This document shows, in pieces, positions 1 to 8,799 of a stretch of 20,952 nucleotides of DNA. Both the position numbers and the translations under genes were made by a program. The DNA is from Spirogloea muscicola. Its lineage: Eukaryota > Streptophyta > Zygnematophyceae > Spirogloeales > Spirogloeaceae. The DNA is taken from positions 967,999 to 988,950 of the forward strand of contig WELB01000025.1 of the NCBI GenBank assembly GCA_009602725.1. Direction: 5' to 3'. Under the pieces are notes generated by a model. That model did no database searches, was not told the origin of the DNA, and saw nothing but the letters and a program-made list of their open reading frames with translations. Within the stretch, counting starts at the first letter, position 1. Every line of letters starts with the position of its first letter.

Positions 1-934
1 CCAGGCCCGCTACACTGCGCTTGTGGACAAAGCGGCCTACGACCAGGTGGTGGAGCTCCTTCCGCCGCACGACATCCGAGGGCGCGCCCGACTCCTCTCA
101 GCCTCCTCCCCCGGGGGCGGCGGCGTGGGTATCCGCGCTCCCCATCTACGCGGCTCTCACGATGCCCGACACAGTCTCCAGGACGGCGGTCCACCGGCTT
201 CTGGGCCTCCTCCCCCCCTGCCTCATCGGAGTCACGCAATGCGAGTGCGGTGCCCGCCATGCCGACCCTGCGGAGCTGGCGGCCCACATGCTCTGTTGTG
301 CCCACGGCGGCGAGAGGACCGGATCCCATGACCTTCTTAGGGACGGCATGCAGGGTGTCTTCATCGAGGCAGGCTACAAGGTGGTCGTGGAGCACACCTC
401 GATAATGCCCCTCGTGCGCGGCGCTGATGGTCAACTCCACACTCGACGCGCAGACCTAGTCGCCATCCCGCCCGGCGGCGGTCCGCGTATCATCGCGGAT
501 GTGGTGACCGCCGACTGTGTCGACTCCGCCAACCCCTCCAAGTCGGCGACGACCGCTGGGCATGCGGTCGCTTTGGCGGCCCGGGGCAAGGAGCGGAAGT
601 ATGCCGATCACCCCCAGGTGATGAGTTCGCGGCCCTTGCCATAGACGTCGACGGGGCTTATGGCAGCGGCTGACTGGATCTCCTCCAGCGGCTTGCCCGG
701 CAGGCCATGGAGCGGCGGCCGGGTCCGCCAGGGGGGCTGCCCGGCTTCAACGCGGCCGGCTCCCTGGCCCAGGTTTTCCGGATGCGGCTCTCCGTGTCCC
801 TTCAACGCTCCCTAGCTCATGCCGTCCACTCGCGCGCGGGCCGTGCTCTTGTTGCTGCTTCCGGGTCTCGTTCTGCTGCATCTTTTCCAGCTTCGAGCTA
901 CTCTGACCTGATGTTGCTCACCCGCGGGTTTTGA
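1..934 (+). pseudogene. Non-LTR family A polyprotein, C-terminal part, broken
   Basis: This is a nearly identical second copy of the C-terminal half of the family A protein encoded on the minus strand at 17209-18801, cut by the left edge of the window. It carries the Cys-rich knuckle (QCECG at about 238-252, AAHMLCC near 280-300), the restriction-like endonuclease segment (RRADLVAI then IIADVV, about 445-505) and the conserved C-terminus ending LLTRGF at 934. It cannot make a full product. An extra base in the C/G run near 110-120 shifts the frame, a lost base near 612-617 shifts it back, and a Trp codon has become TGA at 671-673. Both indels lie in homopolymers, so sequencing error is possible for them; the nonsense change is less easily explained that way. 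In an active element this region would nick target DNA for target-primed reverse transcription. Confidence in the family assignment is high because the minus-strand copy is in the same window. Confidence 0.9.
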
Positions 935-1069
935 ACTTCGTGTGGTTCCATCATGTCTAGTTGTCTCGATGCCTAGCTAGTGTGTTTCCCTTCTTTTGGA
1001 TTTTGTCCATTCTTTTTTGGCTGGCTTCTGCCAGCCTCTCTCTTCTATGGGCGAGCTCATCCTTCCCTT
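935..1069 (+). mobile_element. Family A 3' UTR and terminal stem-loop tail
   Basis: The sequence after the stop matches the minus-strand family A 3' UTR (17085-17208). The TTGTCCATTC box is followed by a perfect 7-bp stem: GGCTGGC at 1019-1025, loop TTCT, GCCAGCC at 1030-1036. The terminal ATGGGCGAGCTC motif is at about 1047-1058. The last bases run straight into an inverted remnant of family B. Confidence 0.8.
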
Positions 1070-1096
1070 CTAGACAGGAGATGCAGGTCCGATAAG
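1070..1096 (-). pseudogene. Family B C-terminal remnant downstream of the C insertion
   Basis: Read on the minus strand, these bases encode the SDLHLLS stretch found at the end of the plus-strand family B copy (about 2207-2230). They continue the B sequence interrupted at 1561, so the C fragment at 1097-1560 lies inside B. The 8-mer CCGATAAG (1089-1096) resembles CCGAGAAG at 1561-1568, a possible target-site duplication with one mismatch. Confidence 0.6.
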
Positions 1097-1216
1097 AAAG
1101 TGCTCGCCCATTGAGAATAGGGGCTGGAACAACCAGCCCGAAAAAGAATGAACAGAGTACGAGAAGGGGACCAGGGGAAGCGCTAAGAAACAGAAGACCA
1201 AGCAGCTACGAGACAC
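1097..1216 (-). mobile_element. Family C 3' UTR and terminal stem-loop tail
   Basis: This is the 3' UTR of the family C fragment. On the plus strand the stem arms are GGGCTGG (1121-1127) and CCAGCCC (1133-1139) around a 5-base loop. The family C box CTGTTCATTC precedes the stem on the minus strand, and the GGGCGAGCACTTTC terminus lies at about 1097-1111. Near-identical tails occur at 14413-14480 and 16736-16800. Confidence 0.8.
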
Positions 1217-1560
1217 TCAGTAACCCCTGCTAAGCAGCCGCAGATTAGAGATGCTGGGCTCCTGGAAGTGGGTCCCCTGGCCAGAGCCAGAGGCAGCAGC
1301 GAGGGCTCTGCCGGCACGAAGGTGCAGCGCCCGGGCCATGGACCTCTGCAGCGAGACGGCCAGGCGCATCCGATACACTTGCGCCAGCGCCCCGGCTGCA
1401 GGGAAGTCAACCGGCTCCCCATGGAAGCGCCGGGCGATGGTGTGGCGGGCGAGCTGGGTGAGCAGCTCGAGCCACCGAGCGCCCAGCGCCCCATGTGTGT
1501 CGATGGCCAACGGGAAAACTCGTCTTCCCGCGGATGATCCGCGTACTTCAGCTCTTTGGC
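1217..1560 (-). pseudogene. Family C polyprotein C-terminus, 5'-truncated
   Basis: The minus strand encodes the last ~110 residues of a non-LTR retrotransposon protein, including FPLAIDTHGALG, AQVYRMRLAVSLQRS and the end LLSRGY. It is clearly related to the family A C-terminus (AIDVHGAYG, LSVSLQRS, LLTRGY) but diverged. In the shifted frame the first bases read KELKYADHP and then DEF, which aligns with family A KEQKYSDHP and DEF, so a one-base indel near 1525 has changed the frame. The piece is truncated at its 5' end, the usual outcome of incomplete target-primed reverse transcription. By chance it is in frame with the upstream B fragment, giving one 219-codon open frame at 1217-1876 that is a fusion of two element ends and not a real gene. 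Confidence 0.8.
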
Positions 1561-1905
1561 CCGAGAAGCTAGCTGCTGGCGGAAAGACGTCGCCCCGACG
1601 GAAGCCGGAGGCCGCCGCCAAAGCTCGGCCTGCGCGCAAGTGAACTGCGAAGGCGAGGGACCGCTGCATCGAGACGGCCAAACGCATACGGAGAACCTGA
1701 GCGAGGGACCCGGCTACGTTGAAGCCGGGCTGCTCGCCCTGCTGCCCGAGGCGGCGGGCCGCTGCACGCCGCGCCAGGCGGTGGAGCAAGTCAAGCCATT
1801 TGGAGCCAAAGGGTCTGTGCACGTCCACTGCCAGTGGAACGAACTCGTCGCAATTGCCCCCCGTTGGGAGAGCCAACTTCTTCTTGAGCCATTGGGCCGT
1901 TCTTT
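1561..1905 (-). pseudogene. Family B polyprotein C-terminus, 5'-truncated
   Basis: The minus strand encodes CDEFVPLAVDVH, WLDLLHRLARR, GFNVAGSLAQV and ALAAASGFRRGDVFPP, the C-terminal region of family B. The same residues occur on the plus strand at 1990-2240 and 15770-16030. It begins directly after a B-type tail (1908-1985, same strand) and is cut by the family C insertion at 1560/1561; the missing B residues resume at 1070-1096. No catalytic endonuclease residues remain. The function is inferred from the full-length relative only. Confidence 0.75.
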
Positions 1906-1907
1906 AT

Positions 1908-1985
1908 TGATGAAAGCGCGGCCAGATTGACTGGTGGCTGGGAAAGGCCAGCCCAAAGGAATGGACAAGGTCTGAGGGAGCTTGA
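1908..1985 (-). mobile_element. Family B terminal stem-loop tail
   Basis: This is a minus-strand B-type tail: TTGTCCATTC box, a 6-bp stem (plus-strand arms GGCTGG 1936-1941 and CCAGCC 1948-1953), a small CCAG/CTGG dyad, and a GCGCTTTC terminus near 1912. An AATAAA on the minus strand (about 1903-1908) follows the tail. A truncated B copy begins immediately downstream. Confidence 0.75.
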
Positions 1986-1989
1986 GTGC

Positions 1990-2268
1990 GAACGACTACG
2001 GCGCGGCGTGCAGCGGCCCGCCGCCTCGGGCAGCAGGGCGAGCAGCCCGGCTTCAACGTAGCCGGGTCCCTCGCTCAGGTGTTCCGTATACGTTTGGCCG
2101 TCTCGATGCAGCGGTCCCTCGCCTTCGCGGTTCACTTGCGCGCAGGCCGAGCTTTGGCGGCGGCCTCCGGCTTCCGTCAGGGCGACGTCTTTCCACCAGT
2201 TAGCTACTCGGATCTGCATCTTCTGTCTAGAGGCTACTGAGCGTTCCCTGGCTGACGTCTTAGTCCTT
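1990..2268 (+). pseudogene. Family B polyprotein C-terminus, plus-strand fragment
   Basis: About 80 codons match the B C-terminus (QQGEQPGFNVAGSLAQV, RLAVSMQRSLAFAVH, end LLSRGY with TGA at 2238-2240). It is a near mirror image of the minus-strand fragment at 1561-1830, so the two make an inverted repeat. After the stop, GAGCGTTCCCTGGCTGAC matches the B 3' UTR at 16046-16063. The match is lost at about 2268, before any hairpin tail, where the EPSP synthase-like DNA begins. Confidence 0.75.
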
Positions 2269-2369
2269 TATCGACGTTGTAGTATTCTTGAGGTGGCCTC
2301 TCACAGCCCATTGCCGTACAATGGAAAGAGCTGTTTCTCGCCCCCTCACAGACCCCCCCCGCCGCTTCC

Positions 2370-2436
2370 GACCGTTGGGCGCCAGCGCCCGCGCCGCTCG
2401 CGCCGCCGCCGTCGCCGCCGCCGGCGGCGACGGCAG
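2370..2436 (+). pseudogene. EPSPS: Possible upstream exon of EPSP synthase fragment
   Basis: The frame ending at 2436 reads AAAVAAAGGDG followed by AG, and a GT donor sits at 2437-2438. Joined to the exon starting at 2655 it gives GGDGR-YVLDGV, which fits the conserved join in plant and algal EPSP synthases (TAAV.AAGG..YVLDGV). Further upstream the expected GNAGTAMRP loop, which contacts the phosphoenolpyruvate site, is not recognisable; the frame reads an Ala/Arg-rich stretch instead. The exon is therefore degenerate, or the resemblance is limited to its last dozen residues. The whole stretch is a GCC/CGC-rich low-complexity run, so chance similarity is a real alternative. The matching splice phase is the best support. 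Confidence 0.4.
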
Positions 2437-2654
2437 GTCTGCCGCCGCCACCGTAAGCCCACATTCTGGTCGTTTAGGCAGAGTCTGATGGTCCTTGGGT
2501 GGTGGTCAGAGGACTTGGTTACAGGGTTAATGGGAATGAGTTTATATATAGAGTTATCCTTATTGCTGTAGGTTATATATATAGGTGTTACAGTTATGGT
2601 TATAGTATTATAGTATGGGTATTGTGTGATCAATTGATCGGTCAACTGCTGCAG
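2437..2654 (+). other. Probable 218-bp intron in EPSP synthase fragment
   Basis: It begins GTCTGC and ends CTGCTGCAG. The 3' two thirds are AT-rich (repeated TATATA and GTTATA motifs, 2530-2610), unlike the flanking GC-rich DNA. Removing it joins AG (2435-2436) to G (2655) as an Arg codon and keeps the frame. A stronger-looking donor, GTAAGC, lies at 2453. Confidence 0.45.
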
Positions 2655-2808
2655 GTACGTGCTCGACGGCGTGCCGCGCATGCGGGAGCGGCCCATCGCC
2701 GACCTCGTGGACGGCCTGCGGCAGCTCGGCGTCGACATCGAGTGCTGCCTCGGCACCGGCTGCCCGCCCGTCGCCATCAACGCCAACGGCGGCCTCCCCG
2801 GCGGCAAG
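2655..2808 (+). CDS. EPSPS: EPSP synthase exon fragment (shikimate pathway)
   Basis: One exon of about 51 codons reads [33 protein letters not shown] and GGLPGGK. This is the signature of 5-enolpyruvylshikimate-3-phosphate synthase, which joins shikimate-3-phosphate and phosphoenolpyruvate in the plastid shikimate pathway. The RMRERPI Arg cluster belongs to the substrate-binding face, and the LGT.CPPV form is typical of green plants and algae. The exon starts after CTGCAG and is open throughout. It ends at GGCAAG (2803-2808), where plant proteins continue VKLSG, but the next base is the N at 2809 and what follows does not match. The enzyme is about 440 residues in full, so only a small part is present. 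It could be a transduced or duplicated piece, or a real gene broken by a bad join. It lies between retrotransposon fragments. Confidence 0.85.
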
Positions 2809-3107
2809 NCCACCAATTCCTCCTGCCACTGCTGCTGCAACACTCCACTAGCAGCTCCAGAAGCTGCTAGATGCTAGCTGCTACGTCATCAAATGTGCGT
2901 GCTTTTGTACTTGGCCACTTTGGCCTTCGATGGTTTCAAATACACGCAATCTTTATTTGGGAGAGCTTATTGCTCCCAAAGTCTTTCTCACTTACATCTT
3001 CTAAACAGGATGTGATGAGAGAGGGAGGACTGCAGTGCGCATGAATCCTCCTCAGCTCCCCGCTCCGCGCTAGAGCGCCGCCGCCGCCTTTCTCCTGTGC
3101 TGGAGCA
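2809..3107. other. Unassigned stretch after the N, with one 8-bp hairpin
   Basis: I see no gene here. The sequence after the N keeps the EPSP synthase frame open to a stop at 2875-2877 but reads Cys/Ala-rich residues that do not fit the enzyme. A perfect 8-bp stem, TTTGGGAG (2956-2963) and CTCCCAAA (2973-2980), has a 9-base loop and is followed by GTCTTTCTC, a layout that recalls the retrotransposon tails without their sequence. Confidence 0.4.
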
Positions 3108-4425
3108 GTCATGGCTGCAGGAGCACCTAGAGCAGCAGGACATGCAGCTGGCAGTTAACATACTTACCTGAAGCATTGCGCAGCGCCCGCATACCTGGTC
3201 TGGCTGTCCCTCTGTCCACTGCAGCGGAGGCAATGTACAAGACACTGAATGCAGGCACCCTGGCGAGCGCGGCGGCCCTCGTTCAGCAGACGGCCCTCCT
3301 CGACACGCGGCCGCTGTGCTACAGGCCTTCCTGTCCATCAGACACGGCGGTGTGAGCTGCCACCAGCTTGCCGCGACTGCCTGGCTGCGCAAGCGGGCAG
3401 CTGGCCGCAGGTCCCCGCTCCTGTGTCCCAGCGTTCATCCTACATGGCTGTCGAGCGCTGGAGCAGAGCACACCTCACGCACATTGTCGACCTGGGGCCC
3501 AAGCTTGCCACATGATGGAGGTGGAGCAGGCCTTTCACTCGGCTACGTGAGCTCCTGCCCAAGGGACGACCTCTGTGGGCACGCCTGGCAGCGGTCTGTG
3601 TCCTCCACAGGAGCGGCGGCGTGTTTGATGGTGCTCCCAATTTGCTCAGCATTTTGCAAGCTGGACGGGATTGCCCAGATGCCAGTCAATCACCTCGCAG
3701 CTTTCAGCCGCTCTGCTTCACTAGCATGGTGCAGTGCCAGTGTGGAGAGCGTTGTGCTGACAAGTCGGGGTTGGCTGTGCACATGCTCCCCAGTGCTCGT
3801 GGGTGGAGGCGGACTGGCACCCACGACCTCCTCTGGACAGCATGTCTGGCGTCTTCCTGGAGAGGATGGCTGCCACGTGGCCAATTGTGCATAAATCATG
3901 CCCATCCAGATGCGGCTGACAGTTGTCTCTACACGCTGGGCGCATAACCTCGTCGCCATCACGCCTGGCTGGTGGCCCCCATATCTTTGTGGACATTTTG
4001 ACCACAGACTCCTGAGACTGCACATACTTGAACCCCATATTTGGAGGAGGCTGGGCATGCAGTTGGCAAGGCTGCACACTCCAAGGAGCATGTAAGTACC
4101 TGTATGGACCACCCGATTGGTGACGCCATAGTTGTGCTGGCTGCTTACGTGCATGGCACGTACGAGAGTTGGTGGCTTGATCTTGACTAGCAGCTTGCTT
4201 GGCAAGCGGTAACACAGCGTCAAGGGCAGCTGGGTGAGCAGCCCGATCCATTGCCTCGGTTTGCTCGCTCAGAAGTACCTGAGCGCGCCTTTCCAACATG
4301 CTCCAGCATTGTCAGGCTTTTGCTGCGGATCTCGTGCTGGCCTCGCCTTGGCTGCTGGCTCCTGCTTTCCTCCCAGCCCAGTTGTTGATCACTCCATCTT
4401 TCGATTATTGACTAGTGGTTATTGA
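3108..4425 (+). pseudogene. Old non-LTR element (family E), multiply broken
   Basis: The homology is to the C-terminal ~500 residues of family A but is spread over all three frames. In order: LQEHL..DMQLAVNILT at about 3113-3170, LNAGTLASAAALVQQ at 3245-3290, the knuckle QCQCGERCADKSGLAVHML at 3732-3788 with RRTGTHDL after it, the endonuclease-like HNLVAITPG stretch at 3941-3970, AYVHGTYESWWLDL at 4142-4185, and the terminal RLLTSGY with TGA at 4423-4425. Family A counterparts are DMQLATAMLT, SGVLASAASLLQ, QCECGARHADPAELAAHML, RADLVAIPPG, AIDVHGAYGSGWLDL and MLLTRGY. There are many stops and indels, and the first catalytic Asp of the endonuclease reads Asn. GC content is lower than in the younger copies, consistent with long decay. 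No A/B/C-type terminal hairpin follows. Confidence 0.7.
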
Positions 4426-4759
4426 GCACTTAGTTTGTAACTAGCCACTTGCTTGGCTGCGTCGTTTGCGCTTTGGTTTCTTCAGGAGATCGTCTTTTTC
4501 TGGTGGGCTAGCATTTCACAGCCATTGTTCCACTGAGGAGAGTTTCTCCTTCTGAATGAAGAGGGGAAGGGTGGAGAATTCTTCACCTCCCCTGGAACCC
4601 TTGAGATGTTAGACTTTGTACTTTGTTGCTATGTTAGTGTTGCAGCGACATTTCATTCATTGCCTTCCCATGTCTTTCTTCACTGCGTGCCTGGGCTTGG
4701 TCAGTGATGGCCTTCTTAGACATATCTGCTCAACTCTCAGTATTTGTGATTGATGACTA

Positions 4760-4821
4760 TTACACTGTCCATCACTATGTTTCTGGATCATTACAGTGTC
4801 CATCACTATGTTTCTGGATCA
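4760..4821 (+). repeat. 31-bp tandem duplication, two units
   Basis: Unit 1 (4760-4790) and unit 2 (4791-4821) differ at one base (C at 4765, G at 4796). There is no further copy. Confidence 0.9.
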
Positions 4822-5396
4822 TGAGCAGCTGGGGCCAAGTACAACATTGTAGCAGGGAAAAACTTGGGACAATGACGACATTAGACAATCAAGAAAGCAG
4901 ACAAGGTAGCCTTGCAGTTGCCATAGCAGATGGTGCAAATCGTGGACCGCACCATCGAACTCCTCAATCGCACTCTCCTCGATCTTTTGCTCTTGTCTTG
5001 CTTGCCGCACTACGGGACCAGATACTATGCCAATAAGAAACAACCACTGAGCTTGAGTACACAGCCGCTGCAGCCATTGCCACGCTATCGCCCCTCCATG
5101 GTGCCGGCTGATAGCAAGGCTGCCCTGTCTGCTTGCGCAATCATCTGGCCAAGTTCTTGCATGCTTCAGATCTGTAGCGGACCACCTCCACAGCTGCCCC
5201 ACTTGACCCATCTGCCTCCAGTGCTGTGACCCTGTAGCCGCCACCACGCTGCGACTCTCTTGTACCTCCTTGGGGATCCTCTGGCCGCTGTACTTCGAAC
5301 GGCCTAGCAGCCTCTGCGTCGCCTTCTGCTCCTCCTCGGCGCCGCCAACATGGCGATTGACATTACCCCATCGTCTCCGCTGCTGCAGTCATCCTC

Positions 5397-5475
5397 ATGA
5401 TCTGCCATCATTGCTGCAGGCTCTTCTCAGAGCATGCTGCTGCTCAACATTTGCCAAAGTGCCTTCACCACTTTG
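5397..5475 (+). pseudogene. C2HC zinc-finger-like relic
   Basis: The frame reads CHHCCRLFSEHAAAQHLPKC, that is C-x2-C-x11-H-x3-C. The N-terminal fingers of the family A protein have C-x2-C-x12-H-x3-C, and the finger type is common at the start of R2-like retrotransposon proteins. The frame continues to 5675 with no other recognisable domain. It may be the decayed N-terminus of an element like family E on the same strand, but a single short match in a Cys/His-rich region is weak evidence. Confidence 0.25.
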
Positions 5476-8242
5476 ACTGCCCCACCTCAATGACTCTTGC
5501 TGTCATCCCTTGTGCCCAATCATCGCCGCCCCACGCCGTCCCATACTGCCTGCACTGCTGCTCCACCAGCTGCATTGCCACCTCCACCATCATCGGGTGC
5601 CAGCCTCCTTCACCATTGATACACAGCCCCTGGCAACGTCGTCACCACCATGCTCTAAAAGAAGCTGAATTGTAGCTCCCCTTCCACCTGCTTGCAAGCC
5701 AAGCATTTTGCAACCCAATTGCAACCCAAGTGCCGGTGGCAACCAATGACCTGCTGTCACCCCCGTTGGCTTCCTTCATCGCTGCGCCTCCATGTCCTCC
5801 CTGTCTCTGCCCTCCCTTCGTGACCAGCATAGCAGCCAGCTGCATCTTCTTGCAGTCTTGTGCATTAGCCTCTACCACTGTCTCCAGATCCATCAAGTGC
5901 TGCTAAAGGTGACTGTCAGAACATTGGCGTGCAGAGGTGCCAATACACAGGTGCAGCAGCAGGATCTAAGGATGTGCTTCCAATGAGCTGCAAAGTTTGT
6001 CACGGCCGACGACCAGAGCCAAGCCCAGCTCCACTGTGCACTTCTCCTGGCGCGTTGGATGCAAGTAGTAGACAGTTGTTTCCTGATTCGCTGTGCAGCA
6101 GCACCCTGGTCGCCCTTCCTTCCTGGATAAGTAGAACATGGCAGTGTGTGCGCAGTTGTTGGGGAGGCAGATGTCACTGACTTTTATGAGCATGGTAGGT
6201 GCAGCTGAGAAAATGGACTGGATGGCCCCTCATGACCCCTGCATGACAGCATGAAAAGCATCTTAGCAAGGTGGGCTCTCAAGCATCATATGCCACCTCA
6301 TCCTTTGTGCCAACAGGTGCATGCTGCCGGGGCTTGCATCGGCAGTTCGATCCTGCTGGGGCCGCTTTGGCGATGACTTGCGCCTCTCAGCTAATGCTGT
6401 ATTCACTGGCTGCTTCACTGTTATCGCCGTGTGTCTCTCTGCTAGGAGCACTGCTGCATTGTCCAAGCCGAAATTGCTGAAAGGTAGCCAAGTATGCCGA
6501 TCACCACCAGGCTGCTAATTTCTTACTTAAGCTGTTAGACAACTTCGTGGTGCATCGCAAAAGCATTGACTCACAGATTTGCTCGCTCCTCGTGGCAGGT
6601 TGCAGCCCAGACCAGGAGCGTCTGTGTACCGACGTTCTCTCCTTGTGAGCTTCTCAATCTCAGATGCAGCGTCCTGCCCAATGTAGTGCTCACAGGTTAT
6701 GGGCCTTGCATGTACACTCTTGGCGTTGGCCTCTACATCTGCTTACTGCCTGGGACCGGGAGTGAATTGTCCCAAGTCAGCTCGTGGGAAGGGTGGCTCC
6801 TGAGCTGTGGCATCAGACCATCCATTATTGTTGGCCCTCTGCCTTCGAGATTTTGAGGTTTTTCTTCATCCCTACTCGCTGAATATCGTTCATAAGCAGC
6901 GCCCTTCTATGCTGGACCTGATGAAAGGGGGGTGGTGGAGGTGGAGGAGAGGGCAGCAGTGGTTGCTATTGGTGTGGGTCACTTCTGTCCTTCCTCCCAC
7001 CATCTGCCCTTCATGACCCCTGACATCACCCACGGCCTTTCCACTTCGAAGTTGACTCCACCGAGAAGTCGCTCTTGACAATAGCGAGCTTCAACCAGGC
7101 GGCTTAGCTCGAATGGCCAGCCTGAAAAGAGAGCCTACAAAAGTGAGGAAAGAGAATGGGAGTCAATGTGGAAGGGCAAGTGCCTGAAGAAACGCGCCAA
7201 AAAAGTCAGCTACTTGATTACACAGTAGATTACTTTGGGCGGTGATTGACAGACTAGCCAATTGCGAGTTGGGCCAGACGCTGCTCGCCTTTGCAAGAGT
7301 GTGAAGCCATGCTGTCTCTTGTGATGGTCGTGCCATCATCATTAGTATTACCATCACTTCTCGTCCTTTAGCTGGTAGTCACAGGCTCCATAGAGACTGC
7401 TACCTTGTGCCATCCAGAATTGGCATGTTGGTCTTTGTCAAACCCTGTCTGACTCTGCTTGCTCGGTCAGCTTGATGGTAACTACTACAGGTAGTGGCCA
7501 GAGCCACTATCTTTAAGGGTCTCTTTTGCATAACCCTTGCCCTTGGCTACAACTTCACAGCCAGAAATGGACCACCCATAATACTGAGAGGCGGCTGAAT
7601 AGTGGACAGCAGGGAGGTGGTTGCATCCGAATAGTCTACCGTTGACAGGATATGTTGGCCTCTCTCCGTCATTGAATATGGTACGAAGTAACAGCAAGTA
7701 GTGCTGGGAAATCATCTACTGCACCCTTATGGGCCTCGGGGCACTTCCTGAAAAGGGATGCCCGGGCTCAAATGCATCTGAGGCGACTGCGTCTGCTCCC
7801 ATGCCTAGCTATGACTGCTGCCTGCTTTGCGCGTGGGCTCAGCCTGAGGTGATCTGAAGTCTGTCTGCCGCTCTGAGCGGATCTGCGTCTGTATTACTAT
7901 TATTGAGATAAGAAGTGGCAGTGGTGGCGGCTGACGAAGCCAGTCGAGAGAAGCAACTGGACGAGTTGCCAACAGCTTATGGGCCAACTGGGCGGCTCGC
8001 TGCCCGTCCTTGCTCCCAAGCTGTCGCGTCATCCAGATTGAATGACCTGAGATAATGGATAATGCAAGCCGCAAAAGGGTAGGGACGTATGGGGTGCTGT
8101 TGAGCCGGAATCTGATGAATGAAATCATACAAGTCTGGCGAGCCCATACTCTACGACTTTCACCATATCAAACATCAGGATAGAGCCAGTGCAGGCAGCG
8201 TGCTTGCATGTGTCAATGACCAGCATCAGCTTAGAGGTCCGT

Positions 8243-8717
8243 GTCATGCCCGGGCGCAGAGCGTCGTTGTAGCGTCGGCTAGAGGGTGGTTGGGCGGAAC
8301 CGACCAGGGCTAACCCTGGTTAGATATCTCAGGTAGGAAGGTGGTATAGGGAACCTCAGCGGGGGTAACCCATGGGGTGACTCGCTGGGTAGGGCGCAAC
8401 CCGTATGGGCGGGTTGGAGAGCCCCGGGGCGCCGAGCACCAAGTCCCTGCACCTACTGCCTTGACCCCCCCTCGCGGGGTGGGCTCTTAAGAGATCAGAC
8501 GGCGGAGAGAGGCCATCTCTCTGCAAGTCCCTCAGTGGAGAAAGAACCTAGCGCGCCGCCGCAGCCGCCGGCAAGGGTTGGCAGGGTTTGGCGCAGCACA
8601 GGTTGAAGCTCCGGGCCTGGTTGGTCAGGGGGCCGAAGCGGCGAGAGTTCCTCCGGCGGGGGTGACGACGCAGCCGAGAGAGAGAGAGGCGAGGTGCGAG
8701 TACATACTTAAGGAGAT
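8243..8717 (+). other. Hairpin-rich, leader-like DNA left of the integrase palindrome
   Basis: There is no coding signal, but short perfect stems lie close together: ACCAGGG/CCCTGGT (8303-8309, 8314-8320) with a CTAA loop, CAACCCG/CGGGTTG (8397-8403, 8410-8416), and an ACCC-ATG-GGGT dyad at 8368-8378. TGTCATGCCCGGGC at 8243 has the TG start typical of an LTR, and TGGTAT at 8342 is the first half of a plant-type initiator-tRNA primer-binding site, but neither is confirmed by a partner. It could be the leader of the adjacent LTR element or an unrelated structured RNA. Confidence 0.3.
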
Positions 8718-8799
8718 ATGAAGTTTGAGAAGGGCGACTACGTGTATGTGCAGCGCCAGCAGCGCAGCACCTTGGACGCGGGTGTCCGGCGGGTCGTCC
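8718..8799 (+). repeat. Third, partial copy of integrase C-terminal segment
   Basis: These 82 bp match 10483-10564 base for base in the same orientation and match 8938-9019 in reverse. They encode MKFEKGDYVYVQRQQRS, part of the integrase SH3-like domain. The copy meets the inverted arm at a shared 7-mer, GTCGTCC (8793-8799), so it forms a small palindrome with a 138-bp spacer (8800-8937). Confidence 0.9.

Larger units (their letters stand above)
4426..8242. other. Long stretch with no recognisable gene
   Basis: Base composition here is balanced and unlike the GC-rich elements. Open frames are short (up to 142 codons) with nothing I can name. Two details: a 31-bp tandem duplication at 4760-4821, and a zinc-finger-like frame at 5397-5475. 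A minus-strand frame at 7485-7715 (76 codons) and another at 7805-8128 (107 codons) look protein-like in places but match no family I recognise. This may be old host or transposon DNA. Confidence 0.5.

Noticed and set aside
2809-2877. Continuation of EPSP synthase after the N (SS..PLAAP residues faintly like the next exon)
   Set aside because: Only a few common residues coincide, the stretch is Cys-rich, and it stops at 2875-2877.
4819-6177. Minus-strand frames of 142, 84 and 94 codons as a gene
   Set aside because: No domain, no shared codon pattern across them, and no plausible splice structure that I can see.
8112-8125. CTGATGA followed by GAAA, the core words of a hammerhead ribozyme
   Set aside because: Only two bases separate them, so there is no stem II, and no flanking stems are evident.
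8708-8720. AAGGAGATATG, like a bacterial ribosome-binding site and start
   Set aside because: The DNA is eukaryotic and the ATG is an internal codon of the integrase segment at a rearrangement breakpoint. There is no other sign of vector or bacterial sequence.
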